From positions 1-53,245 of the forward strand of contig JAJRUZ010000004.1 of assembly GCA_024277525.1 (NCBI GenBank): DNA of 53,245 nucleotides. Direction: 5' to 3'. The translations under genes and the position numbers were made by a program. Positions 28,585 through 37,058 of the stretch are shown here, piece by piece (the stretch's first letter is position 1; the number at the start of each line of letters is the position of its first letter). Source of the DNA: Caldifarciminota bacterium (GTDB taxonomy: Bacteria > Hydrothermota > Hydrothermia > Hydrothermales > JAJRUZ01). The notes under the pieces were generated by a model. The model was not told where the DNA came from. It worked only from the letters and a program-made list of their open reading frames with translations, and did not search any database.

Positions 28585-31560
28585 TTACTTAATCACCAAG
28601 ACCTTAGATTTTAATCGCATTTTTCCGCCTTCCGATACCTTTAAGAAATACACTCCCCTGAGAAGCTCAGGAGAAGTAAATGTATGCAATGTCCCAGGAA
28701 CAAGCATATCCGAAACACTCCATCTCTTTCTTCCAACAGGGTCAAAAAGTTCTATTTTTATTCTTCTACTATCAGAGGACAGCACGAGAAGGCTTATCCT
28801 CCTGTCCCTTAATTCCATTTGAATTCCCTTCTTATCCGAAAATGAAAATCCCTCCTTTATTTCTGTTAAAGAAAGAATTAAGGTATCATTTACAGGCTCT
28901 GTGTCAAAAGGCAACTTATGCCAAACTTTCACAATGTATTCTCCGCTCTGAGAAGGAATAAGTGCCTTTATATTAACAACAAAATTATCTCCCGGAATAA
29001 CCCTTTCTCCTTCTTTTTCGGTTGTGAATAATATGTTGTTTGTGAAAGTATCAACGATTTCAAAGTGTAAGGGGGTGGGAGAAGTAATATTTCCGAGATT
29101 TGCTCCTGAAATTTGAAATACTTGAGAATCACCTGGAGTAGGCTGTCCCTGCATAAAGATCTCAGTCAATGCAAGATTGACAGTCGGAATCTCAATAAAT
29201 TTCCCGAATACCCTCCAAAAGCTTCTTATATAACCTGGGGAGGGAGGAACAAGGAAACCTTTTTGACTTATATAAGCCATGAACCCCTTATTTCCTCCGC
29301 AAAGCACCGGTCTGTCAACCCACTCATCCGAACGGGGATAAACTGCAACAGGATAAGGTCCTAAGATTGTCCTTGTAGGATAATGAATAAAATAACCTTC
29401 TAAATCATGCCAATCAAGAGTATAAAGTATAAAATGATACTGAGATATTCTGGCTCCGGTAGGACCCATCTCGCTTATTTCATAACTCCTCGTTATGTTT
29501 ATTACTGTATCAACAGGAGTAAGATTAAGAGAAAGGGGTAAAAGCTTTAATTCAATATTTGCAAATGAAGAGGCATCTTCATAGACAAGCAAAATTGTTG
29601 TATCTTCAAATGTAACGGACCATGCTCCGCCTTCCCATGAGAGTGAATCTCCTGTTAACCTTTTTCCTCCGGGGTCAAGAACAATTCCCTGTGGATTGAC
29701 CCTTGCTCCGTAAAGATGAGCGAATGCTCCGTAGTTCGGGTTTGATGAATCACCTTTCCACCATATACTCAGATAATTTCCATCCGGTGTATAATGAAGT
29801 GTAAGTTTATTAGGTGTTGCGTCATAGAGGGTATGTAAATCAGATATCGGAATTCCGTTCGGGTCAAGAACAACACCGGTTCCCGCAACCCTTGCTCCGT
29901 AAATTTGAGTTTTTTGAAGCTCACCCGCTCTGAAATCCTCCCATGCAACAAAATAGTAATTAAAAACAGGGTCAAAGATTACATCAGGAAATCTCTGGTC
30001 ATAAGAAGCAGAAGATATCAGAATCGGTGCGGTATCTTTTACAATTCCGTTTGTATCAATTCTTACTCCGTAAATATCAAAATCCACTCCGTTTCTCCTA
30101 TCCATCCATGTAACAAAATATTCACCGCTTACATCATTATAAGTTACAGAAGGAGAAAATTGAGGACCATCCGCAACTGCTATTTCAATAGGTTTTGCAT
30201 CAATCGGGTTTCCGAGTGTATCAACTCTTATTCCGTAAATATCCCAATCGCTCCATAAAAGTGAAGTATAACTGAAATTAAGGTCTCCTGAATTTCTATT
30301 ATCACACCATACAACAAAATATCTCTTTCCGTCAAAAACAGCAGAAGGTGTTCTCTGTGTCTGATAATCATGGGTTATGCGAAAACCGGAGGTATCAAGA
30401 AGAATCCCGTTTTTGAGTCTTGCTCCGTATATGTCATACATTGAGTTAACCCTGTAATCACGCCAGCAAAAGAGAACATGCCCTTTTGCACCGCTTATGG
30501 CATAAATCTCTTCACCCTGAGAAGGTAAAGATATTAAGCCAGAGCTTACAACAGAAGGCAAACTTAAATCCGATGCAGATACAACCAAATATCCTATGTT
30601 CCATTTTCCGTTTATCTTTAAATAGGCAATAATTATAAAATATGTTCCGTCAAAAGCAATATTTACATAATCTACTTCATTCCATCCGGAAGGAGAAATT
30701 AATATACCGTTTGTATCTAAGAGGGCATTATCTGATGCCCTTATTCTTTGCACGAATATTTCACCTCCGGTTCCACTGGTATTTCTTGTGTCACTCCATG
30801 CGGTCAATATGATGTTATTCCCGTATGCTACAACAGGAGCTTTTTGATATCCCGCATAATTCCAATTCTGCGTATCACTCGGCACGGTTGAAAGAGGAGA
30901 AATAAATGAATATCCTATTCCGTCCCACCACCCCCAATATTGATAACTTATGACGAATTCAGAACCGTCATAAGTAACACAGTGTGTAAAATAGGGGAAT
31001 CTCTCCCTCCAATCATCGCGGTTCATAATCGGAAACGGCGCAGAAACCGTTGTTCCTTGAACCCATACTCCGTAAAGGTCCCAGTCATTCCAGTTAGAAG
31101 ATTGAAAAACTAAAAGAATGTTTCCGTTAGGGTCAGCAGATAAAGAGTAATATGAGGGTTTATATCCTTCCGGGACAATATCAAAATAAGGAGAAATAAT
31201 CTCTCCCTGAGGGGAAATCCAGACACCTTCAATCTTTTCGGTCTGAGATTCTTGTCCGACATCCCGCCAGGTTATAAGAAAATTTCCATTTACATAAATT
31301 ACCCTGGGCCAATCTTGAGTCCAGTGTTCCCTTGGACCGACCCATATTCCGAGTGTATCAAGTATTCTGCCTGTTGTATCAACTCTTGTTCCTACTATTT
31401 CCCATCCGTAGCCGTATCTGAGGTCTGTCCAGACAACCAACCATATTCCGTTTATTGAGTCATATGCACAGGAAGATTGGACCTGTCTCTCCCAGGCAGG
31501 GACAGGCACATTTGAGGGGTCAATTAAAAACGGTAGGGAGGAGATTAATAAAGCCCACAT
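28585..31560 (-). CDS. giant secreted repeat protein with sorting-type C-terminus
   Basis: Secreted protein of 991 residues. A signal peptide (about residues 1-14) is followed by at least eight 55-75-residue beta-rich repeats, with recurring elements such as YFVVWCDNRNSGD, DIYGVRIDTNG, FDPVFNYYFVAWEDFR and IYGARV. The pattern suggests blade-like units of a propeller or related fold. Residues of about 810-900 look like an Ig-like domain, and the last 80 (IKIELFDPVGRKRWSV, LLRGVYFLKVS) form a FlgD/sorting-type domain. Probably surface-attached; function unknown. The upstream region carries a T-loop-like motif 23 nt from ATG and a (GA)20 repeat. Confidence 0.78.
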   Translation of the reverse strand: MWALLISSLPFLIDPSNVPVPAWERQVQSSCAYDSINGIWLVVWTDLRYGYGWEIVGTRVDTTGRILDTLGIWVGPREHWTQDWPRVIYVNGNFLITWRDVGQESQTEKIEGVWISPQGEIISPYFDIVPEGYKPSYYSLSADPNGNILLVFQSSNWNDWDLYGVWVQGTTVSAPFPIMNRDDWRERFPYFTHCVTYDGSEFVISYQYWGWWDGIGYSFISPLSTVPSDTQNWNYAGYQKAPVVAYGNNIILTAWSDTRNTSGTGGEIFVQRIRASDNALLDTNGILISPSGWNEVDYVNIAFDGTYFIIIAYLKINGKWNIGYLVVSASDLSLPSVVSSGLISLPSQGEEIYAISGAKGHVLFCWRDYRVNSMYDIYGARLKNGILLDTSGFRITHDYQTQRTPSAVFDGKRYFVVWCDNRNSGDLNFSYTSLLWSDWDIYGIRVDTLGNPIDAKPIEIAVADGPQFSPSVTYNDVSGEYFVTWMDRRNGVDFDIYGVRIDTNGIVKDTAPILISSASYDQRFPDVIFDPVFNYYFVAWEDFRAGELQKTQIYGARVAGTGVVLDPNGIPISDLHTLYDATPNKLTLHYTPDGNYLSIWWKGDSSNPNYGAFAHLYGARVNPQGIVLDPGGKRLTGDSLSWEGGAWSVTFEDTTILLVYEDASSFANIELKLLPLSLNLTPVDTVINITRSYEISEMGPTGARISQYHFILYTLDWHDLEGYFIHYPTRTILGPYPVAVYPRSDEWVDRPVLCGGNKGFMAYISQKGFLVPPSPGYIRSFWRVFGKFIEIPTVNLALTEIFMQGQPTPGDSQVFQISGANLGNITSPTPLHFEIVDTFTNNILFTTEKEGERVIPGDNFVVNIKALIPSQSGEYIVKVWHKLPFDTEPVNDTLILSLTEIKEGFSFSDKKGIQMELRDRRISLLVLSSDSRRIKIELFDPVGRKRWSVSDMLVPGTLHTFTSPELLRGVYFLKVSEGGKMRLKSKVLVIK

Positions 31561-31583
31561 TTTAGATATAAAGGGTTTTGAAA

Positions 31584-31595
31584 GGATTTGAACCC
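31584..31595 (-). promoter_or_regulatory. T-loop-mimic leader motif before secreted repeat gene
   Basis: Minus-strand GGGTTCAAATCC ends 23 nt before the ATG at 31560. Its stem is AGGG/CCTT with one G-T wobble. No Shine-Dalgarno sequence. Confidence 0.5.
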
Positions 31596-31605
31596 TGATT
31601 TTTGA

Positions 31606-31670
<65 letters not shown>

Positions 31671-31692
31671 AACCGAAAGTTTTCATATTTTT

Positions 31693-31722
31693 ATTATAAA
31701 AAATTTTTGTCCTTAATTTCAA
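31693..31722 (-). promoter_or_regulatory. promoter upstream of the (GA)20 tract
   Basis: Minus strand: TTGAAA (31722-31717), 18 nt, TATAAT (31698-31693). An ATG lies 6 nt later at 31686 and opens a 20-codon frame (MKTFGLFSLSLS..., TAG at 31626-31624), so the repeat would encode Ser-Leu units in a leader peptide. The leader peptide itself is uncertain. Confidence 0.55.
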
Positions 31723-31734
31723 AAAATGTCGCTT

Positions 31735-32166
31735 TCATGTGTCCCTATTTCGGGTTTGCCCGTTATCCCCTCCTACAAACTCAGGGGGTAATTCATCTCT
31801 ACCTTCTGGTATTTCTCCGAAAATTTTGTAATAATTGGGTGATGCAAGTATAAGAGGAATATCAAAACCGAGCCCTTCCCTCTCAAAAATTTCCTTTAAA
31901 TCCTTTTCAATAAAATCTTTTATTCTTTCCCTGTTCGTTTCCTTTGTATAATAAAAAACAAGAACGGGGAAATCCCTGTGTTTTAATTCAAATACAGCGT
32001 TCGGAACGGGTGCAATATCTTTTCTTTTAAAATAATTCATCAAGTCAAAAATACTAAGTTCATTAATTTCAAATTTTTTCTTCCTCCAGCCTGTTTTAAA
32101 ATAAAGAAGCACATGTTTTTTGCCCGGTGCTTCTGAAACAACATTTTTAAGTTCAGGAGCTATCAT
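31735..32166 (-). pseudogene. deleted copy of the coiled-coil gene at 43 kb
   Basis: A shortened paralogue (143 residues from ATG 32166) of the gene at 43077-43889. It keeps the first six residues (MIAPEL) and the C-terminal part, but lacks about 105 residues of coiled coil and about 31 residues containing TGKRLFIFEEASW. Both deletions are in frame. The breakpoints lie at short shared sequences (TTAAAAA-like, and GGAT). The last residues run into a REP-like repeat, giving an odd tail (VGGDNGQTRNRDT). It retains a promoter and may still be expressed, but it has lost the central part of the domain, so I regard it as decaying. It lies directly after rho. Confidence 0.8.
31738..31762 (-). repeat. 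REP-like repeat R1
   Basis: Contains TGTCCCTATTTCGGG, the reverse complement of CCCGAAATAGGGACA found at 43.98 kb and, with one base missing, at 43.04 kb. It is followed by a small CGGG/CCCG hairpin. It forms the 3' end of the decayed gene copy. Confidence 0.6.
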
Positions 32167-32172
32167 ATTTTT

Positions 32173-32202
32173 ATTATAAACCATCTTAATATAAAAAAAC
32201 AA
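32173..32202 (-). promoter_or_regulatory. promoter of the decayed gene copy
   Basis: Minus strand TTGTTT (32202-32197), 18 nt, TATAAT (32178-32173), ATG 6 nt later. The functional copy at 43.9 kb has the same boxes with a 17-nt spacer (one T fewer). Confidence 0.5.
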
Positions 32203-32210
32203 GATGCGTA

Positions 32211-33473
32211 TTACTTTTGCTGTGTCATCGCATTCAAAAATTCCTCATTAGTCCTGTATAACCTCATTTTTTGAATTAAAAACTCCATTGCCTCAATGTT
32301 ACCCATCTCTGCTATCAATTTTCTTAAAATCCATACTCTATTTAATACACTGCTCGAGAGTAAAAGTTCCTCTCTTCTTGTTCCCGATTTTTTAAGGTCA
32401 ATTGCCGGAAATATTCTTCTCTCAGCGAGTTTTCTGTCCAGGATTATCTCCATATTTCCGGTTCCCTTGAATTCTTCATATATTACATCATCCATTCTTG
32501 ACCCCGTTTCAATTAAACAAGAAGCGAGTATTGTTAATGAACCACCCCCTTCAATATTTCTTGCAGCACCGAAAAATTTTCTTGGTTCAATAAGGGCGGT
32601 TGCATCCAGTCCACCCGAGAGTGTCCTTCCCGTATGAGAAGCAAGCACATTATGAGCCCTTGTGAGTCTTGTCAATGAATCCAAAAGTATTACCACATCT
32701 TTACCCATCTCAACCATTCTTTTTGCCCTTTCAAGCACAATCTTTGATACCTGTGAATGTCTTTCAGCAGGTTCATCAAATGTTGAAGACACAACCTCTG
32801 CATCCACTTTCCTTTTCCAGTCCGTAACTTCTTCCGGTCTTTCATCTATTAATAACACTATTACATGAGTCTCGGGATGGTTTCTTCTTATACTCTGTGC
32901 AATCCTTTGAAGCATAATTGTTTTACCTGCTCTGGGAGGAGAAACTATGAGCCCCCTCTGCCCGTGCCCTATGGGACAGAATAAATCTATTATTCTTCTT
33001 GTTAAATCATCGTCTCCCTCTATTTCGAGCTTTATTTTCCTTGTAGGGAAAAAGGGGACCAGGTCGTCAAAATTCGGTCTTTTTTTAACCTCGGAAGGCG
33101 GAACTCCGTTTACAAGTTCAATCTTGACCATCGCCGGAAATTTTACACTTCCATCTATCGGAACTTTAATATATCCGGAAACCAGGTCTCCTGTTTTTAA
33201 TCCGAATCTTTTGATCTGAGATTGGGAAATATAAACATCCTCCGAACCCTGAAGATAACTGTTTTGAGGAGATCTCAAAAATCCGTATCCATCAGGATGT
33301 ATTTCAAGCACACCTTCCCTGAATTCTGCACCTTCCCTTTTTGCAAACTCCCGGATAATCATAAGAACAAGGTCATCTTTTTTCACCGCTTGGGGTATTT
33401 TAATACCCATTTCTTTTGCAAAGGATATAAGTTCGTTTGTCTTTTTTTGCTTTAACTCAAGTATATCTATCAT
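32211..33473 (-). CDS. rho: transcription termination factor Rho
   Basis: Hexameric RNA helicase that ends transcription at Rho-dependent sites (420 residues). N-terminal Rho_N helix bundle (about 5-45), a cold-shock-like RNA-binding domain (GVLEIHPDGYGFLRSP, SEDVYISQSQIKRFGLKTGD, about 58-115) and the ATPase core: Walker A SPPRAGKT near residue 180, Walker B VVILLDSLTRLTRAHN, and the Q/R-loop region SGGLDATALIEPRKFFGAARN. All core motifs are intact. The leader has a T-loop-like hairpin 21 nt upstream and no Shine-Dalgarno sequence. Its last 18 coding bases and downstream flank recur at 43.9 kb, so this locus is the source of that duplicated block. Confidence 0.96.
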   Translation of the reverse strand: MIDILELKQKKTNELISFAKEMGIKIPQAVKKDDLVLMIIREFAKREGAEFREGVLEIHPDGYGFLRSPQNSYLQGSEDVYISQSQIKRFGLKTGDLVSGYIKVPIDGSVKFPAMVKIELVNGVPPSEVKKRPNFDDLVPFFPTRKIKLEIEGDDDLTRRIIDLFCPIGHGQRGLIVSPPRAGKTIMLQRIAQSIRRNHPETHVIVLLIDERPEEVTDWKRKVDAEVVSSTFDEPAERHSQVSKIVLERAKRMVEMGKDVVILLDSLTRLTRAHNVLASHTGRTLSGGLDATALIEPRKFFGAARNIEGGGSLTILASCLIETGSRMDDVIYEEFKGTGNMEIILDRKLAERRIFPAIDLKKSGTRREELLLSSSVLNRVWILRKLIAEMGNIEAMEFLIQKMRLYRTNEEFLNAMTQQK

Positions 33474-33494
33474 AGCATTTTATTAAAATTCTAA

Positions 33495-33505
33495 GGGATT
33501 GAACC
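33495..33505 (-). promoter_or_regulatory. T-loop-mimic leader hairpin before rho
   Basis: Minus strand GGTTCAATCCC with flanks gives a 4-bp AAGG/CCTT stem around TTCAATC. It lies between the HD-gene stop and rho and ends 21 nt before ATG. No Shine-Dalgarno sequence. A candidate -10 (TATAAA) lies about 20 nt upstream in the HD gene. Confidence 0.52.
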
Positions 33506-33506
33506 T

Positions 33507-34181
33507 TTAAAGCATTCTTGTTCCGTTTATAAATAATTCAAATTTTTGCCCCAAACTTTTTGCGGCTCTTGATGCAATTATCATTCTTTGTAAAAAAATT
33601 TCAAAATATTCCATAACAGGTGAAATTTTCGTGTTTATTTCAATATCAAATTTTATTATTTTTTTATCAGGAAAAATAATAACACGTGATTTTCTTGCAG
33701 AATAGTTAACCCTGTCATGAATATCCCTTTTTATGTCCGCGTGCCTTGCTCTTACCCTTGACCTGTGAACATCCGATTTATCAGCAATTATAAGTGCAGC
33801 AGTTATATCCTTTACAGGAACCCCGTCTTCTTCATGATGATTACCTATTGCCTGTGTGATTTCAATAACTTCATCAAGATTCATACCTGCTTCAAGTAAT
33901 AACTCATGGGCAATAAGGGCTCCGAATTGGGCATGATGATCCCTGTGTATCACATTTCCGATATCATGCAAAAAGCCAGCAATTTCGGCAAGTTCAACCC
34001 TTCTTAAAGGATGTCCGAGTTCCTTTAAAATCCTTCCCGCAGTCTTACCCACATATTTTGCATGCCTTAATCCGTGTTCTGTATAGCCTATCTTCTCAAG
34101 ATACCTATCCGCTTCCTTTATATATTTTATCACCTTTTCATTTTTCATTAAATCTCTTAATGTAATTTTTTTGTCTTTCAT
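33507..34181 (-). CDS. HD-domain phosphohydrolase
   Basis: Cytoplasmic HD-superfamily protein of 224 residues. The metal site shows HGLRHAKYV near residue 36, FLHDIGNVIHRDHHAQ near 90, NHHEEDG near 133 and ADKSDVHRSR near 150. These fit a metal-dependent phosphohydrolase on nucleotides or RNA ends, but the substrate is unknown. Its C-terminal part has a beta segment (IKFDIEINT) and a helix with QRMIIASRAAKSLG. It overlaps the alaS stop by 4 nt (ATGA) and precedes rho. Close homologues occur singly in many anaerobic thermophiles. Confidence 0.8.
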   Translation of the reverse strand: MKDKKITLRDLMKNEKVIKYIKEADRYLEKIGYTEHGLRHAKYVGKTAGRILKELGHPLRRVELAEIAGFLHDIGNVIHRDHHAQFGALIAHELLLEAGMNLDEVIEITQAIGNHHEEDGVPVKDITAALIIADKSDVHRSRVRARHADIKRDIHDRVNYSARKSRVIIFPDKKIIKFDIEINTKISPVMEYFEIFLQRMIIASRAAKSLGQKFELFINGTRML

Positions 34182-36724
34182 ATCATTTCCTCAATTTTTA
34201 AAAGCCCTTCTTTTATTTTAGTTTTATCCTTCCCTCCTCCTTCTGCTTTTTCCTTTGTTCCTCCGCCTCCTCCCTTTACAAACTTTCCGAAATTTCTCAC
34301 AATTTCTCTTGCATCAAGACCCGAGTCCTTATTTACCCTGCAAAAAAAGAAAACCTTTTCTTTTGAACAAACAAGAAATGTAAGGGAAAGCTCTTTTTCC
34401 CTTTGCCATATTATATCCGATAATTTCCTTATTGTTTCCGCATCCGCATCCTCAATATGCAAAATTACATATTTTTTACCCTCTTTTTCTTTAATTTCCA
34501 CTTTTTCAAATAAGAAATTTGCTATTTTTGATTTTAATGATTCAACTTCTTTTTCCTTTTCCTTAAGTTCATCCTTTATTTTCTCCGTTTTTTTGATTAA
34601 ATTCTCCGTATCAGAAGATAGAATTTCTGATAATACTTTTATTTTTTCTTCAAGATTTCTTGTAAATCCAAGTGCCTTCAAACCTGTAAATGCCTCTATT
34701 CTTCTTATTCCCGCACTTATTGCCTCTTCTTTTATTATTTTAAAAATACCTATATCCCCTGTCCTTGAACAATGTGTTCCTCCGCAGAGTTCTTTTGAAT
34801 AATCCTCAATCTCAACAACTCTTACATTTTCTCCGTATTTTTCTCCGAAAAGTGCGATGGCTCCTTCTCTTATTGCTTCCTCAAATTTTTTCCATTTCCA
34901 TTTTACATCCCTGTTTTCAAGAATTATTTTATTTACCTTTTCTTCTATATCTTTTAAGATCAGAGCATCAATACTTTTCGGATAAGTAAAATCAAATCTT
35001 AATCTGTCATTCTCAACAAGTGAACCTTCCTGTTTCACAAATTCGCCCAATGTATTTCTTAAAGTTGCATGTAAGATATGTGTTGCGGTATGGGCTCTTT
35101 GTATTCCTTTTCGTATGTCTCTATAAACAATTGCTCTTGCTTTACTTTTCTTGATTTCTCCCTTGATTTTTCCTATATGAACAATCTGTTCACCGAGCCA
35201 TTGAGTGTCTTTAACTTCTATTTCAAAGTCTTCTCCTGTGATTTTTCCCTTATCCCCTACCTGTCCCCCTGCTTCTGCATAAAAAGGTGTTTTTGTCAAT
35301 ACAATATAAATATTTTCCTTTAAAAAGCCGTATTTTATTATTTCTGTATCTGTTTCGAGTTCCTCATAACCTGTAAATTCCGTTCTTTTATCGGGTAAAA
35401 ATTTGATCCATTCAATTTTCAGTTCTTCAAATTTACTTTTTTCTTTTGATTTTTCTTTTACTTTTTCAAGTTCTTTTTCAAAACCTTCCTTATCAACATT
35501 TAAGTTTTTTTCCCTTGCTATTTCTTCAATAAAATCAACAGGAATTCCGTATGTGTCGTAAAGTTTAAATAAAGTGGATCCGTCAATAATCTTATCCTTC
35601 TTTTTTGCATTTTCTATTGCATAATCCACATAAACCATGTTTTTAAACAATGTAGTTAAAAATCTTTCTTCCTCGGATTTTATGAGTATTCCTATTTCTT
35701 CCCTTTTTTCTTTAACTTCTTTATATCTCTGTCCGTAAACTTCTGAAAAATAAGGCACAAGTTCGTATATGAAAGGTTCTCTCTTTCCACTTTTATAAGC
35801 ATATCTTAAAGCCCTTCTTAAAATTCTTCTTAAAACATAACCTCTGCCCTCATTTGAAGGATATACACCGTCTGCAATTGCGAATGTTAAAGCCCTCGCA
35901 TGGTCAAGTATTATTCTGAAAAGTGCTTTTGATTCTTCATAATTTCTATTTAAAATTTTCTCAAGTTTTTTTCTTGCTTTTTCAAACAACTCGGTAGTAT
36001 AGGGTGATTCTTTTTCTTCCAAGATCATCAAAACCCTTTCGAGTCCCATTCCCGTGTCAACCCCTTTATTTTTCAAAGGTCTCAGTGTCCCGTCCATCTG
36101 CATATCAAATTGAGGAAACACGAGATTCCATATTTCAAGGTATCTATCGCATTCACATCCCGGAGTGCAATTTTTTTCTTTACATCCATATTCTTCACCC
36201 AGGTCATAGTATATCTCGGTTGAAGGACCGCATGCTCCTGTTTTTCCTGCGGGTCCCCAAAAGTTCGTTTCCTTTCCGAGTTTTAAAATCTTCTCCTCTT
36301 TAATTCCCAAAGATTTCCATATATTATAACTTTCTTCATCCTCTTTATAAACACTGAAATAAAGTCTTTTTAAATCAAGATTCAGAATGTTTACCACAAA
36401 TTCATAAGCCCATTCAATTGCTTCTTTTTTGAAATAGTCTCCGAAAGAGAAATTTCCGAGCATTTCAAAAAAAGTGTGATGTCTTATTGTAAATCCTACA
36501 TTTTCAAGGTCGGTTGCTCTCAAGCATTTTTGGCAGGATGTTGCCCTTTTAAAAGGGAGGGGAACCGTACCCGAATAATAGGGTTTAAATTGAACCATTC
36601 CCGCGGTTGTGAACAAAAGTGTAGGGTCCTTTTCCGGAATTAAGGATGAGGAGGGAACGACTTTATGGTCACGTTCCTCAAAAAAAGAGAGATAAGTTAG
36701 TCTGAGTTTTTCGGCTGTCCACAT
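34178..36724 (-). CDS. alaS: alanine--tRNA ligase
   Basis: Alanyl-tRNA synthetase, 848 residues. The class II core at the N-terminus (FFEERDHKVVPSSSLIP, LLFTTAGMVQFKPYYSG, RHHTFFEMLGNFSFGDYF, GVDTGMGLERV) is followed by the editing domain with HTATHILH (about residue 575) and CGGTHCSRTGDIG (about 665), both zinc ligands, and a short C-terminal glycine-rich domain ending GGGGGTKEKAEGGGKD. Somewhat shorter than the usual 870-880. The leader before ATG is pyrimidine-rich and has no Shine-Dalgarno sequence. It carries a T-loop-like element 29 nt upstream and follows tRNA-Gly by 65 nt on the same strand, so both may share a transcript. Confidence 0.96.
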   Translation of the reverse strand: MWTAEKLRLTYLSFFEERDHKVVPSSSLIPEKDPTLLFTTAGMVQFKPYYSGTVPLPFKRATSCQKCLRATDLENVGFTIRHHTFFEMLGNFSFGDYFKKEAIEWAYEFVVNILNLDLKRLYFSVYKEDEESYNIWKSLGIKEEKILKLGKETNFWGPAGKTGACGPSTEIYYDLGEEYGCKEKNCTPGCECDRYLEIWNLVFPQFDMQMDGTLRPLKNKGVDTGMGLERVLMILEEKESPYTTELFEKARKKLEKILNRNYEESKALFRIILDHARALTFAIADGVYPSNEGRGYVLRRILRRALRYAYKSGKREPFIYELVPYFSEVYGQRYKEVKEKREEIGILIKSEEERFLTTLFKNMVYVDYAIENAKKKDKIIDGSTLFKLYDTYGIPVDFIEEIAREKNLNVDKEGFEKELEKVKEKSKEKSKFEELKIEWIKFLPDKRTEFTGYEELETDTEIIKYGFLKENIYIVLTKTPFYAEAGGQVGDKGKITGEDFEIEVKDTQWLGEQIVHIGKIKGEIKKSKARAIVYRDIRKGIQRAHTATHILHATLRNTLGEFVKQEGSLVENDRLRFDFTYPKSIDALILKDIEEKVNKIILENRDVKWKWKKFEEAIREGAIALFGEKYGENVRVVEIEDYSKELCGGTHCSRTGDIGIFKIIKEEAISAGIRRIEAFTGLKALGFTRNLEEKIKVLSEILSSDTENLIKKTEKIKDELKEKEKEVESLKSKIANFLFEKVEIKEKEGKKYVILHIEDADAETIRKLSDIIWQREKELSLTFLVCSKEKVFFFCRVNKDSGLDAREIVRNFGKFVKGGGGGTKEKAEGGGKDKTKIKEGLLKIEEMI

Positions 36725-36752
36725 GAGGAAAAAGGAGAAAAATTAATAAAAT

Positions 36753-36765
36753 GGGAATAGAACCC
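36753..36765 (-). promoter_or_regulatory. T-loop-mimic leader hairpin before alaS
   Basis: Minus strand GGGTTCTATTCCC: 3-bp GGG/CCC stem, loop TTCTATT (R57 replaced by T, other T-loop positions kept). The core ends 29 nt before ATG and lies 25 nt after the tRNA-Gly 3' end. Confidence 0.48.
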
Positions 36766-36789
36766 TTTTTCTTCTCTTGGTCTTTATAG

Positions 36790-36861
36790 AGCGGGAGACG
36801 GGATTTGAACCCGCGACCCCTACCTTGGCAAGGTAGTGCTCTACCACTGAGCTACTCCCGC
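36790..36861 (-). tRNA. tRNA-Gly (GCC)
   Basis: Minus-strand cloverleaf: acceptor GCGGGAG/CTCCCGC, D-arm with AGCTCAGTGGTAGAGC, anticodon arm CTACC-TTGCCAA-GGTAG (anticodon GCC), T-arm GCGGG-TTCAAAT-CCCGC. Discriminator U73 is at 36790. The 3' CCA is not encoded and must be added by a nucleotidyltransferase. It is 65 nt upstream of alaS. Confidence 0.97.
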
Positions 36862-36870
36862 AGAATGTAA

Positions 36871-36899
36871 ATTATAAGGTAAAAATCGGAAAATTTCAA
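36871..36899 (-). promoter_or_regulatory. tRNA-Gly promoter
   Basis: Minus strand TTGAAA (36899-36894), 17 nt, TATAAT (36876-36871). The tRNA begins 9 nt after the -10 box, leaving a 5' leader of only two or three bases. Confidence 0.78.
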
Positions 36900-36963
36900 G
36901 AGGATAAATTATGTGGAAAAATCGCCGTTTATTCGTAACAATAGTAGATGTAATAATGATTAA

Positions 36964-36992
36964 TTGATTTTGCAGGTATGAGTTCATATAAT
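36964..36992 (+). promoter_or_regulatory. acyl-CoA dehydrogenase promoter
   Basis: TTGATT (36964-36969), 17 nt, TATAAT (36987-36992). The predicted start near 36999 is about 27 nt before the T-loop-like hairpin. Confidence 0.6.
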
Positions 36993-37025
36993 ATACTGTT
37001 TTTAATAGTAATCGTAATGATAAAA

Positions 37026-37036
37026 GGTTCCATCCC
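37026..37036 (+). promoter_or_regulatory. T-loop-mimic leader hairpin before acyl-CoA dehydrogenase
   Basis: GGTTCCATCCC with flanks makes a perfect 5-bp AAAGG/CCTTT stem and a 7-nt loop TTCCATC. It ends 22 nt before ATG 37059. No Shine-Dalgarno sequence. Confidence 0.52.
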
Positions 37037-37058
37037 TTTAAAAAATATTTGAATTGAT

